DNA of 64,000 bases from assembly GCF_000014065.1 (NCBI RefSeq), contig NC_008043.1, positions 366,001 to 430,000 on the forward strand, in the 5' to 3' direction. A model generated the notes under the pieces. That model was not told where the DNA came from and did no database searches. It saw only the letters and a program-made list of their open reading frames with translations. Both the position numbers and the translations under genes were made by a program. Shown in pieces: positions 8,409-17,221 of this stretch; within the stretch, counting starts at the first letter, position 1; every line of letters starts with the position of its first letter. This stretch comes from Ruegeria sp. TM1040 (GTDB taxonomy: Bacteria; Pseudomonadota; Alphaproteobacteria; Rhodobacterales; Rhodobacteraceae).

Positions 8409-9119
8409 ATGACAGATGCGCCTATTTCCGCCACGTCGATCCCGCTCTACCTCCAAATCAGCGAGTCCCTGATCCGGGAAATTGCAGCGGGACGGCTTGT
8501 GGACGGAGAGCGCCTGCCGCCAGAGCGGCAGCTGGCCGCCCAGTATGGCACAACGGTGCGGACGCTACGCAAAGCCTTGTTAGAACTTGAAAAACAGAGC
8601 CTTCTCGAGCGCGTCCAAGGGTCCGGAAATTACGTCAGATCAAGCCAGAGCGCACAGAGCATCTACTCGATGTTTCGCCTTGAGCTACACCAAGGCGGCG
8701 GCCTACCGCACGCGGATATTCTCAGCGTGGACTATGTCAAAAAGCCGGATGATCTGCCAGCATTTGGCACCTCTGCCCACGGCAATCGAATCCGCCGGCT
8801 TCGGTATCTGGATGGCGTCAAAATCGCGATCGAGGAAATCTGGCTGGACGGAGACTCGGGTCGCGTCGACCCCGCGCAGATGTCTGATTCTCTCTATCGC
8901 TACTACCGGCTGAACCTCGGGTTCTGGATCACCCGCGCCGAAGATCGCGTTTCAATCGCGCGGGTTCCAGAGTGGACACCAGAGAGTTTCACCAAGCCTG
9001 CGGGCGAAATAACCGGATATATCGAACGCTTTTCCTGGGCACAGACGCCCGATGCGGTCGAGTTTTCCCGAACATGGTTTGACACGGACAAGGCACTTTA
9101 TGTGCAGCGTCTGACGTAG
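8409..9119 (+). CDS. GntR-family (HutC/UTRA) transcriptional regulator
   Basis: A 236-residue regulator. An N-terminal winged helix (residues about 12-82) shows the GntR signature: PLYLQISESLIREIAAGRL, LPPERQLAAQYG and VQGSGNYV. It is followed by a UTRA ligand-binding domain ending EFSRTWFDTDKALYVQRL. HutC-type regulators commonly sense sugar phosphates or related metabolites. I start at the ATG before TDAPIS; an ATG 13 codons upstream is possible. It is divergent from the monooxygenase/TRAP operon, so it probably controls that operon and the oxidoreductase gene that follows after 8 nt. Confidence 0.88.
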   Translation: MTDAPISATSIPLYLQISESLIREIAAGRLVDGERLPPERQLAAQYGTTVRTLRKALLELEKQSLLERVQGSGNYVRSSQSAQSIYSMFRLELHQGGGLPHADILSVDYVKKPDDLPAFGTSAHGNRIRRLRYLDGVKIAIEEIWLDGDSGRVDPAQMSDSLYRYYRLNLGFWITRAEDRVSIARVPEWTPESFTKPAGEITGYIERFSWAQTPDAVEFSRTWFDTDKALYVQRLT

Positions 9120-9127
9120 GAGGAAAG

Positions 9128-10234
9128 ATGTCAAAACCCACGCAATATGGTATCATCGGCTGCGGCATGATGGGTCAGGAACACCTTCGCAATATCGCTC
9201 TGCTTCCCGACGCCAGGGTCGCCGCAATCTTTGAGCCAAACGCTCTGATGCAGGCAGAGGCGGCAAAATTCGCTCCCGACGCGCAATTCGTCGACAGTGT
9301 CGAAGCGCTTTTGGCCATTGCAGAGCTGGACTGCATTATGATTGCCAGTCCCAACTTCAGGCACGTTGAACAGCTCGAAACATTGGCCTCACAGAACCCG
9401 CTGCCGGTTCTCGTTGAAAAGCCATTGTTCACAACCCTCGACGATCTCAACCGGATTGAGGAGTTCGCTGCGCATTACCCCGCTCCGGTCTGGGTTGCGA
9501 TGGAATATCGCTACATGCCGCCGATCACAGCATTCCTGAACGAGGCCGATACCGCGACGGGCGGCATCAAGATGTTGACGGTGCGTGAACATCGGTTCCC
9601 TTTCCTTAGCAAGGTCGACGATTGGAACCGCTTCAACGCCCAATCGGGTGGCACCTTCGTGGAAAAATGCTGCCACTTCTTCGATCTGATGCGTCTGGCG
9701 CTCAAATCCGAGCCCGTGCGCATCATGGCCTCGGGCGGACAGGACGTGAATCATCTCGACGAGCGTTACGATGGGTCCGTCCCGGATATTCTCGACAATG
9801 GCTATGTGATCGTCGAATTCGAGTCAGGCGCGCGCGCCATGCTGGAGTTGTGTATGTTCGCAGAAGGATCGAAATACCAGGAAGACGTCTCTGCCGTCGG
9901 CCCCAACGGAAAAGTCGAGGCTTTTGTGCCCGGTCCCGGCCGCTTCTGGCCGTCCCATCTGGGTGACGCCCCTGTGCCCAAGCTTGTGCTTTCGCCGCGC
10001 AATCCCAAAGGGCCAGAAGAGCGCGATATTCCCGTCGATCCCACGATCCTTGATGCAGGGGATCACAATGGATCGACCTTCTACCAGCACCAGAAATTTC
10101 TCGAACTGGTGCGCGGGGAGCGTAGCACCCCCGAAGTCAGCCTGAATGACGGCAAAATGGCCGTCTTGATGGGGTTGGCCGCACAGATGTCGATTGCCGA
10201 GAACCGCACCGTGGAGATATCCGAATTGCTGTAG
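9128..10234 (+). CDS. Gfo/Idh/MocA-family NAD(P)-dependent oxidoreductase
   Basis: A 368-residue protein with an N-terminal Rossmann fold (YGIIGCGMMGQEHLRN) and the VEKPL motif whose lysine lies in the active site, followed by the typical beta-sheet domain. A histidine in EKCCHFFDLMRL fits the catalytic HxxD-like position (here H-F-F-D). Such enzymes oxidise or reduce sugars, inositols and sugar acids. AGGAGGAAAG precedes the ATG, 8 nt after the GntR stop, so it is co-transcribed with the regulator. It probably serves the same sugar or sulfosugar pathway as the divergent operon. Confidence 0.85.
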   Translation: MSKPTQYGIIGCGMMGQEHLRNIALLPDARVAAIFEPNALMQAEAAKFAPDAQFVDSVEALLAIAELDCIMIASPNFRHVEQLETLASQNPLPVLVEKPLFTTLDDLNRIEEFAAHYPAPVWVAMEYRYMPPITAFLNEADTATGGIKMLTVREHRFPFLSKVDDWNRFNAQSGGTFVEKCCHFFDLMRLALKSEPVRIMASGGQDVNHLDERYDGSVPDILDNGYVIVEFESGARAMLELCMFAEGSKYQEDVSAVGPNGKVEAFVPGPGRFWPSHLGDAPVPKLVLSPRNPKGPEERDIPVDPTILDAGDHNGSTFYQHQKFLELVRGERSTPEVSLNDGKMAVLMGLAAQMSIAENRTVEISELL

Positions 10235-10247
10235 CCGCGCATGCAAG

Positions 10248-10269
10248 GGGCGCGTGAATCTACGCGCCC
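10248..10269 (+). terminator. Hairpin after the oxidoreductase gene
   Basis: GGGCGCGT and ACGCGCCC form an 8-bp stem with a 6-nt loop, 13 nt after the stop codon. There is no T-run, so it may be a weak terminator or an RNA-stability element. Confidence 0.45.
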
Positions 10270-10335
10270 TGCCCCGCGCGCTTACGCAACGGACGCCTCC
10301 GCCTGTTGCACCCCGCTGCTAGCGCCAATCCGAGC

Positions 10336-11040
10336 CTATACGCTCACACCAAACAACCAGCCGATCACGGCTGTGACGACCATCGCGAAGACCCCCCATC
10401 CCACAACGCGGATGACCGCAGGCGCGATGGGTGCCGCACCAGCTATTGCGCCGAGCGCTCCGAGAATGGCCAACGCAAAAATGGTCACGATCAGCACCAC
10501 GGGAATGATGGCCGACGCAGGTGACAAGATCGCAGCCAACACCGGAATGGCTGCTGCAACGCTAAAGGTCGCCCCCGACGCCAAAGCAGCCTGCAGAGGA
10601 TTTGCGGTGTGGACTTCAGACAAGCCCAACTCATCCCGAATATGAGCCCCCAAGGCATCCTTTTCGGTCAACTCCTTTGCAACCGCCTCGGCGGTCGGTC
10701 TGCTCAGCCCGCGCCCCTCATAGATCTCGATGAGCTCTTCCAGCTCAGCCTCGGGCGTCTCGCTCAGCGCGCGGCGCTCGCGTTCGATGTCAGCCTGTTC
10801 CACATCCGATTGCGACGACACCGAAACGTATTCACCAGCCGCCATCGACATCGCGCCCGCCACCAGACCGGCGATACCTGCGATCAAGACCGGGCGAGGG
10901 CCGGGATCTGCCGCCGCAACGCCGACAACCAGCGAAGAGACTGAGACGATCCCATCGTTGGCCCCAAGAACCGCCGCGCGGAGCCAACCGCTCCTGTTTA
11001 CATAATGCGGGTCGTCTGGATGCGCGCTGGCGTCGTTCAT
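10336..11040 (-). CDS. VIT1/CCC1-type metal transporter
   Basis: A 234-residue membrane protein of the vacuolar iron transporter family. The N-terminal signature is LRAAVLGANDGIVSVSSLVVGVAAA, followed by MAAGEYVSVSSQSD. A soluble acidic helical segment (about residues 80-150, rich in Glu, likely metal-binding) and three C-terminal membrane helices come next. VIT/CCC1 proteins move Fe2+ or Mn2+ out of the cytosol. It is a single-gene unit, convergent with the oxidoreductase gene. Family is confident; the metal is not determinable. Confidence 0.9.
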   Translation of the reverse strand: MNDASAHPDDPHYVNRSGWLRAAVLGANDGIVSVSSLVVGVAAADPGPRPVLIAGIAGLVAGAMSMAAGEYVSVSSQSDVEQADIERERRALSETPEAELEELIEIYEGRGLSRPTAEAVAKELTEKDALGAHIRDELGLSEVHTANPLQAALASGATFSVAAAIPVLAAILSPASAIIPVVLIVTIFALAILGALGAIAGAAPIAPAVIRVVGWGVFAMVVTAVIGWLFGVSV

Positions 11041-11230
11041 GTGGATCCTCCGAGGTAAATGTGGCGGGCCGAAGCTGCTGCTCGTCAGATATATAGTCCG
11101 CAGCCGCCTTCAGATCTTTGATCTAGAATAAAGACCCATTGGCCCGTCGCCTATCCTTGCAGACCCGCTCTTCGACACCGCATTGGGTCCCCTTTGCTTA
11201 GATGGAGACGCAACAACTGCCCCCAGCGTT

Positions 11231-12076
11231 TCAGATCGTGTCGCGGCGCGCTGTTTTTGTGAAGTGTTGGAGGCTGAGCTTAAGGTCCGCGTGTTTGCGG
11301 CGGCTGACAGGAATCTCCGTTCCGTCCAGCATGGAGCAGAGATAGCTGCTCCCGTTGGTGCGCACATGCGACACATGCGCGAGGTGGACCCAATGTGAAC
11401 GGTGCACCTGCACCCCGTCAAACGCGGACAATTGCTCGACACAATCCGAAAATCGCCGACTGAGCATGGCGCTGCCCTCAGTCGTTCGCAGATGGACGTA
11501 GTGATCATTCGCGCTTGCGCTGACCAGATCCTCGCCCAGCGCGGCGGGAAGTTCTGGAAACAGAGTCCGGAGCGAGGGCTTCTTTGCAAAACGCGACAGG
11601 ATCTCCGATTGGCGCGCAAAGGCCATCTCCACCGCCTTGAAAACCGCAAGAAGCGCGACAGAGGTCAAACTTATAGCGGGCAAGGCAACATGTTGCAGCT
11701 CTTCCCAATAGCCATCCGCTCGAAACTGCGGCTCCCCGATTGCGGCGGCAATGAGTGTCTCGATCCCCACTGAAAGAAATGCCACCCCAAAAGGTAGAGC
11801 TGCAACCGCCAACGCGACCCGCCAGCGATCCGATAACCCCGCACGCTGAGCGGTTAGGTAGACTGCAATCAGGACCCCCAGCCCTCCGGCAAGATGTGCG
11901 GCCCAGTGAAATAGGGCCCATAAAAACGGCAGATCCCGACTCGCACGAGGCTCAAAAAGCGCCAACAGAACTGCACAGACCAGAGTACCAGCCAGGCAGA
12001 TCACTAGCGTTTTTCTTGGTGTGGCATCTCTGAATACATAGGAGAAAACCTGTCGGGTGGTGAGTTCTGTCTTCAT
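11231..12076 (-). CDS. Membrane-anchored LytTR-family regulator
   Basis: A 281-residue protein with four hydrophobic segments in residues about 25-150 and a C-terminal LytTR DNA-binding domain. Landmarks of that domain are DLVSASANDHYVHLRT, FDGVQVHRSHWVHLAHV and DGTEIPVSRR. The plan (membrane part plus LytTR) is common in alphaproteobacteria, where the membrane region may sense a signal directly. It is divergent from the mipA-like gene at 12322 and may regulate it. The next 190 bases (11041-11230) show no gene or obvious RNA. Confidence 0.88.
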   Translation of the reverse strand: MKTELTTRQVFSYVFRDATPRKTLVICLAGTLVCAVLLALFEPRASRDLPFLWALFHWAAHLAGGLGVLIAVYLTAQRAGLSDRWRVALAVAALPFGVAFLSVGIETLIAAAIGEPQFRADGYWEELQHVALPAISLTSVALLAVFKAVEMAFARQSEILSRFAKKPSLRTLFPELPAALGEDLVSASANDHYVHLRTTEGSAMLSRRFSDCVEQLSAFDGVQVHRSHWVHLAHVSHVRTNGSSYLCSMLDGTEIPVSRRKHADLKLSLQHFTKTARRDTI

Positions 12077-12263
12077 CGAATGCGCCTGTCCAAATCCGCG
12101 ATCAAATCGCCGCCACTCTAGACCGGTGCTCGGTCCATGGACACCGGTTTTACGCCAGTGGTCGATATCGACCGTTCGCGTACTGACCTGAACCGCCCGC
12201 GAAAAATCCTCGTTGTTTCAAGTGCTTTCGCTGTCCTGCCCCAACGTCTCGGACAAGTTTTTG

Positions 12264-12294
12264 CCCACCGCGCCGATGTGTTCGCCGCGGTGGG
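12264..12294 (+). promoter_or_regulatory. Strong hairpin in the mipA-like leader
   Basis: CCCACCGCG pairs perfectly with CGCGGTGGG (9-bp stem, 13-nt loop), followed by AATTTT, ending 27 nt before the ATG of the MipA/OmpV gene. It could be a leader attenuator or a terminator of an upstream short transcript. No family match was recognised. Confidence 0.45.
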
Positions 12295-12321
12295 AATTTT
12301 GGCTTTGAAAGGTCTCAAAAA

Positions 12322-13098
12322 ATGCAAAGCAAATCGAACCTGGCAGCACTCGGAGCAGCCCTCTGTGTTCTCCTGTCTACCCCGGCCCATGCCGAGAATA
12401 AGCTAGTCAGTGGCGCTGTTGGCCTGGGGTTTGGCACTGGACCGACGTTTCCCGGAGCGGACGAGAATGACAGCGGCCTCTTCCCCGTCGTTGATCTCAA
12501 GATCGGCCAGTATGTCGTGGTGAACCAGCGCGGGCTGGGGCTCGAGCACAGCCGCTCACTGGGGCACGGTGAACTCAGCTATGGCCTTGGGGTGGGATAT
12601 GACTTCACCTCTCGCAGCGTTGAAGATGATCTGCGACTCGCAGGGCTGTCGGACGTGGACGCGGGGGCAATGGCGACACTGTTCCTCGAGTATCAGACTG
12701 GGCCATTCAGCTACGGGCTCGAAGTGATGCGCGGATTGAATAGCGATGGTCACGAAGGAACCCGCGCCAAACTCTCTGGCGGATATGACATTCAGCTTAG
12801 CGAACGCGCGGGGCTCTCGGTGTCGCCCTACCTGATCTGGGCCGATGACAACTGGATGGATTCCTTCTTCTCGGTTTCCAACGCGCAGTCGGTCGCTTCG
12901 GGGCTGGCGGCCTATGACGCCAACGCGGGGATGTCTCAGGCCGGTTTGAATCTCACTGCAAGCTACGCACTGCGCGAGCAGGTGATCGTTTTTGCAAGCG
13001 TGGATTACGCCACCCTCTTGGGAGACGCCGCAGACAGTAGTGTCAGCTTTGACGACAACGCAGCAAGCCTGTCTGCCGGCGTAATGTTCCGGTTTTGA
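12322..13098 (+). CDS. MipA/OmpV-family outer membrane protein
   Basis: A 258-residue protein with a signal peptide (cleavage after STPAHA) and beta-barrel alternation ending in aromatic MFRF, as outer membrane barrels do. The opening VSGAVGLGFGTGPTFPGADENDSGLFPVVDLKIG matches the MipA/OmpV pattern. Family members are linked to murein assembly scaffolding or osmotic and antibiotic response; the real role varies. GAAAGG lies about 9 nt before the ATG. The exported FAH-fold gene follows 10 nt after the stop. Confidence 0.85.
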   Translation: MQSKSNLAALGAALCVLLSTPAHAENKLVSGAVGLGFGTGPTFPGADENDSGLFPVVDLKIGQYVVVNQRGLGLEHSRSLGHGELSYGLGVGYDFTSRSVEDDLRLAGLSDVDAGAMATLFLEYQTGPFSYGLEVMRGLNSDGHEGTRAKLSGGYDIQLSERAGLSVSPYLIWADDNWMDSFFSVSNAQSVASGLAAYDANAGMSQAGLNLTASYALREQVIVFASVDYATLLGDAADSSVSFDDNAASLSAGVMFRF

Positions 13099-13108
13099 GG
13101 GGGATCTG

Positions 13109-14320
13109 ATGCGATATTCCGTTCTGCTTCTCTGTGCCGGCCTGTCATTGGCGGCCACGATCTGGCTCACGCTTGACGAGGATCCCAAACGCCGGAACCA
13201 CTTCAACGCCGAAAGCACGCCCCTCAAGATGGGCGTGCTCACTCCGGAGGATGGCATCACGCTGGCGCTGACCCGGACCGCCTCAGGGGACACGCCTCAT
13301 ATACTCCTCATAACCGAGGCAAACAGAGAGGGCGTTGCTGCGATAGACTTGACGGCGGGGAACTGGACCGGCGCAACAGACTTCTTTGAGGTTCTCGACG
13401 AAATCGGCGCTGGGAACCTTGCCAAGATAGCGCTGCGTGCAAACAGAGGTGAGCTGTCAATCGAGAGATTTGAATATGACCGTCTGCTTCCGGCCGCTGG
13501 CTCTGCGACACGTCACGTCGCCAGCGGGACAAATTTCCCCGAGCACCAAGAAGAAGCCAATGCGCAAGGAGTATTCAATTTCCCCAAGTTTGGCGCAGCG
13601 ACACCTCCCGTGACCTCGGTTGAAACCAGCCCCCAGACACTTTTGGACTATGAAGTTGAAATCTGCGCGCGGTTCGACCGCGACATCAAAACCGTTGAGG
13701 ATTTTGACGCCGCACGCAAAGGCTTTTTCCTCTGTGGCGACTTTACCGATCGGGCAGTACTCTCGCGTCTGGTGGATCCCGATAACCTGGACTCAGGAAC
13801 GGGCTTTAGCGACGCCAAGAGCGGACCAGGTCAGTTTCCATCCGGCGGACTTTTTGTCGTACCAAACACCTGGCAGGACTTTGTCGCAGAAGAACGCCTG
13901 GTAACTTGGGTCAACGAGGAGCTAAGGCAGGATACCCGCGCAGGCGATATGATCTTGTCCTTTCGCGATTTGATCGAAAACGTGTTGGCGGATACGCAGC
14001 GGCAAAGGTTCCTCTATCGCAATCGCTACTGGCACCTGGTCAACGATGGCACGATCGGACGGGGCCAAGTACTGATGTCTGGCACTGCAGAGGGCGTTAT
14101 CTTTATGCCGCCCACGCTGCGACAAATTCTGCGCGGTGCTCTGAAATATGTGACCGAAGGCGATGTGTTCAAAGGGACCTCTCCCTACACATCGGTGGTG
14201 GCATCATTTATCAAAGAAGAGCTCGCCTCCGGGCGCTATCTCCAGCCAGATGACCGGGTGACCCATTTGTCCTCCCATATGGGACTGATTTCTACGCAGA
14301 TCGTCGAAGGCGAACGCTGA
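13109..14320 (+). CDS. Membrane-anchored or exported FAH-fold protein
   Basis: A 403-residue protein with an N-terminal hydrophobic segment (residues 4-22), so it is exported or membrane-tethered. The rest resembles the fumarylacetoacetate hydrolase fold: HVASGTNFPEH near residue 135; D180-Y-E182-V-E184, matching the E-x-E metal ligands; LCGDFTDRA with Asp211 and Asp214 near the third ligand; and GPGQFPSGGLFVVP. FAH enzymes are normally cytoplasmic hydrolases or decarboxylases of 2-oxo acids and beta-diketones, so an envelope location is unusual. It lies 10 nt after the outer-membrane gene, suggesting an envelope function. Fold call moderate; activity unknown. Confidence 0.65.
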   Translation: MRYSVLLLCAGLSLAATIWLTLDEDPKRRNHFNAESTPLKMGVLTPEDGITLALTRTASGDTPHILLITEANREGVAAIDLTAGNWTGATDFFEVLDEIGAGNLAKIALRANRGELSIERFEYDRLLPAAGSATRHVASGTNFPEHQEEANAQGVFNFPKFGAATPPVTSVETSPQTLLDYEVEICARFDRDIKTVEDFDAARKGFFLCGDFTDRAVLSRLVDPDNLDSGTGFSDAKSGPGQFPSGGLFVVPNTWQDFVAEERLVTWVNEELRQDTRAGDMILSFRDLIENVLADTQRQRFLYRNRYWHLVNDGTIGRGQVLMSGTAEGVIFMPPTLRQILRGALKYVTEGDVFKGTSPYTSVVASFIKEELASGRYLQPDDRVTHLSSHMGLISTQIVEGER

Positions 14321-14362
14321 CAAGGCTTGCGCATTTCGTCCGCAACAGACTCAAACTGAAGA

Positions 14363-14400
14363 GAGCACGCGCGAGACCTTCTATGGTCTTGCGCGCGCTC
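14363..14400. terminator. Long hairpin between convergent genes
   Basis: A near-perfect 16-bp stem (GAGCACGCGCGAGACC with GGTCTTGCGCGCGCTC; one A-C mismatch and one G-T wobble) with a 6-nt loop lies between convergent stops. It is likely to act as a bidirectional terminator. Confidence 0.7.
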
Positions 14401-14406
14401 ACAGGG

Positions 14407-15780
14407 CTAGAGGTAAGGATCAATAATATCCCGCAGGCAAAGCTTGGTACGAAGCCGATTGCCAAGCAGAAAAAGGCCGCCAAATTTGCGCTGCAGATAG
14501 AGAACATCCATGGGCAAAGAGGGCGGGTGGTAGCCGCTTTGAGCCAAGGCCATGCCCTCTTCGTTCAGCGCACGGATCAAGGTCTGGTCGGCAAAATCAA
14601 ACTCTTGCGCTCTCAGCACCTCAAACACACCCGCAATCAATGCAAGTAGGCGCGCTTCGGACGAGCCAATGTCTGGCCCATCGGAAATGAGACCCAAGGC
14701 GCGCGCCGCGTCCCAGATCCCGTGATCGTCACCGACAAGGCCAGATCGGAGCATGTCAGCATAAGATTTTGTCACCAGCGGGTGGAGATCACGCGCGGCC
14801 CCAAAGTCGAGCAACACGATACGTCCACTCTGCGGCACGTAGCGATAATTGGCAAAGTTGGGATCGCTCTGCATGGCACCGAAGTGAAAGACTTCGCGCA
14901 GGCTGAGATCAACAAGTGCAGTCATTACACGGTTGCGCGTTGCCGCATCCGCGTCGGCCAAGGTTTCAATCGGCTGACCGGCGACATACGACATGGCAAG
15001 GATCTGCGCCGTGCTGAGATCCGCATGATACTGTGGCACGACAAACGTGTCGGAGTCCGTGAGCCACTCTGCGAAACGTTTGAGCTGCGCGCCCTCGCGC
15101 GCGTAATCCGTCTCCTCATGCAGCTGTCGGCGTGCCTCAGCAAGGTAGGGCGATATATCAAACCCCTTTGGAAGCAGGCCCGAAAGACGCAATAAGGCCC
15201 CGACGTTGCTCACATCGCTGTCGATGCTGCGTGCGACTCCGGGATATTGAACTTTGATCGCCAGATCTCGACCGTCCCGCGTCCGTGCGCGGTGGACCTG
15301 TCCAATGCTTGCCGCCGCAATCGGGCGGACGTCGAACCGTTTGAACTGGCGGCGCCACCCTGCCCCCCATTCGCGTTCCAACACTTGGCCAAGCTGGGAA
15401 GGTGGCATGATATGTGCCCGATCCCGCAACCGAGCCAGAATTTGTGCAAGCTCCGGAGGCAGGACCTCCCCAGCATCCATCGACAGAAGCTGGCCGATTT
15501 TCATCGCCGCCCCGCGCATGCGAGCCAGTTCATCCGCAACGCGCCGAACATTCGCAGGTGAGGCCAAAAGGCTGCGTGCGTCAGGTCTGGTGCCACGCGC
15601 GATGCCGGCAATGGCCTGAAGCGTAGCACCCCCTGCGATCCCGGCCGCCAATCCGCCCAGCCGCATAAGTCGGTTGACGCGGCCAGCAGGCACCTTGATG
15701 GCGTCTGTGGACACCGTGTCTCCGTTCGGGAGCAAGGCCCCGGCGTCTGCGACCATGTTCCCTTCATCGCGGCGGCTCAT
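14407..15780 (-). CDS. ABC1/AarF (UbiB-type) atypical kinase
   Basis: A 457-residue ABC1-family kinase-like protein. Signatures are GAAMKIGQLLSMD (KxGQ motif, residues about 92-104), AAASIGQVHRA, LAIKVQYPGV (ATP-site lysine), MQSDPNFANYRY (catalytic-loop-like) and LLDFGAARDL (DFG-like). ABC1 proteins have ATPase or kinase activity and are tied to ubiquinone and lipid metabolism. The start overlaps the stop of the FAD protein as ATGA, so the two proteins are probably used together. This may be a paralogue rather than the chromosomal UbiB, since it is shorter and lacks the C-terminal membrane helices. Confidence 0.85.
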   Translation of the reverse strand: MSRRDEGNMVADAGALLPNGDTVSTDAIKVPAGRVNRLMRLGGLAAGIAGGATLQAIAGIARGTRPDARSLLASPANVRRVADELARMRGAAMKIGQLLSMDAGEVLPPELAQILARLRDRAHIMPPSQLGQVLEREWGAGWRRQFKRFDVRPIAAASIGQVHRARTRDGRDLAIKVQYPGVARSIDSDVSNVGALLRLSGLLPKGFDISPYLAEARRQLHEETDYAREGAQLKRFAEWLTDSDTFVVPQYHADLSTAQILAMSYVAGQPIETLADADAATRNRVMTALVDLSLREVFHFGAMQSDPNFANYRYVPQSGRIVLLDFGAARDLHPLVTKSYADMLRSGLVGDDHGIWDAARALGLISDGPDIGSSEARLLALIAGVFEVLRAQEFDFADQTLIRALNEEGMALAQSGYHPPSLPMDVLYLQRKFGGLFLLGNRLRTKLCLRDIIDPYL

Positions 15781-17009
15781 GTCAGCCCGGCCTTGGTCAG
15801 GATGTCAGGCAAGCGCTTTTTGACCTTGAAAAACCCGGCCGTTGCATGTGGCCACACCAGCCCGTCCCAATCCCGTTGCCATTCCGCTACCGCGACCCCC
15901 CGAGCCCGCAACAAAGGCAGCGCCCGCGCAATCCAGTCTCCCAGCGGGCCGACCGTTGCATAGGGCATGAAGATCTGCTGCGCCCCAATCGACTGCACCC
16001 AATCAGCCAGCGCCTCTGGCTCCGACGCCGCCCAGGGCTGTGCATCCAGACCTATGCGCGCAACGGTATCTGCCAGAGCATCCTCCTCGAATGTTGACAC
16101 GGCGGCGGCCACCCTGCGTGGCGAGCGCAGGTGACTGCAATATAGGCGTGCCGCCCCCCGAATATCCAGTGACGCAAGATCCGCTGACGCAGGCATACAG
16201 TCTTCTTCGGTCAAAAGAACCGCAGTCGGCTTTGCTTCTTCAGGGGAGAGGACAGATCGCAAGGGGTTCACGTGCGGAAGCCCCTCTGGTTCTTCGTCCA
16301 TCAGGCCAGTCACTTCTGTTGCGAGCTCACTCTCCTGGGGCGCAAATCGCCCACCACTGAACCGCGCGATATTCGAGGCTTGCGCCACGTAGGGCTTGCC
16401 CCGCGTATGAAGTCCTGCCACCCAGCGCCACGAACAAGTGTTCGACGCGGGGTCGCCGTCCAGCAAGTGTCGAAGGAAGAAATCTGCTCCCAACCGCCAC
16501 GGCAGCTTGAGCGTGAAGATCCAAAGCGACGCAAACCACATCCGCGCGTGATTGTGCAGATACCCTGTGCGCACCAGCTCCTTGGCCCAGGTATCGAAAT
16601 AGGCAAGACCGGTCTCACCCGTTTCTGCAGCATTCACGCGTATCGCCAACCCCGGATCCTCTTCAAGGGCGACGAAGTCCGCATCGCGCCCGGTGATATA
16701 GTTTGCCCAGACCTCCGGTCGCCGCTCCATCCATCCCTTGAAATAGCCGCGCCACAGGACTTCTTGGACGAATTTGTCTGCCTCCTGAGGTCCGTGTGCC
16801 GCCAAGGCTGCCGCAATCACTTCCGGCTCGGTCAGGAGGCGACGGCGAAGATAGGGCGATAACATCGACACAGCGCTTTGACGTTGAGGCCCATAGTCAT
16901 GGTTGCGAAATGTCGCGTAGTTGAGCCCCATGCGCGGCGTGAATGCCTCCATTCGCAGCAGAGCTTCGGCGCGTGTCGCGGGGCCTATTTGCGGTTCTTG
17001 TGTTGCCAT
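15777..17009 (-). CDS. Photolyase-like FAD-binding protein with permuted layout
   Basis: A 410-residue protein. Residues about 20-240 resemble the FAD-binding half of DNA photolyases and cryptochromes: the LSPYLRRRLLTEPEV helix, FVQEVLWRGYFKGWMERRPEVW, RTGYLHNHARMWFASLW, and TCSWRWVAGLHTRGKPY. Residues about 255-400 look like an alpha/beta domain (TAVLLTEEDC, WVQSIGAQQIFMPYATVGPL). In normal photolyases the alpha/beta antenna domain comes first; here it follows the FAD half, so the order is permuted or the C-terminal domain is different. The gene overlaps the ABC1 kinase gene by 4 nt. DNA repair, photoreception or flavin redox work are all possible. Confidence 0.75.
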   Translation of the reverse strand: MATQEPQIGPATRAEALLRMEAFTPRMGLNYATFRNHDYGPQRQSAVSMLSPYLRRRLLTEPEVIAAALAAHGPQEADKFVQEVLWRGYFKGWMERRPEVWANYITGRDADFVALEEDPGLAIRVNAAETGETGLAYFDTWAKELVRTGYLHNHARMWFASLWIFTLKLPWRLGADFFLRHLLDGDPASNTCSWRWVAGLHTRGKPYVAQASNIARFSGGRFAPQESELATEVTGLMDEEPEGLPHVNPLRSVLSPEEAKPTAVLLTEEDCMPASADLASLDIRGAARLYCSHLRSPRRVAAAVSTFEEDALADTVARIGLDAQPWAASEPEALADWVQSIGAQQIFMPYATVGPLGDWIARALPLLRARGVAVAEWQRDWDGLVWPHATAGFFKVKKRLPDILTKAGLT

Positions 17010-17221
17010 ATCCGAGAAATGTTCTGCGCAGCGGCGCAGTCAATGGCGCGTCACATTTTGACATGCGGGCGCAGCGGTCGCGGCATCAGGTGGTCTTGAT
17101 TTCGTGCGCTCCGCCAGCGGTGCCTGACACAATTGATACAGAACATGGGGATGATCTGAAAACCAAAGTCGTTAAGAGTAGGAGAAGTCCGACAAAAACG
17201 CCTTATGCCGAGGATACTGCC

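Noticed and set aside
12137-12406. Small plus-strand gene in the mipA leader
   Set aside because: It overlaps the MipA signal-peptide region in another frame and shows no signal or domain; no clear ribosome site.
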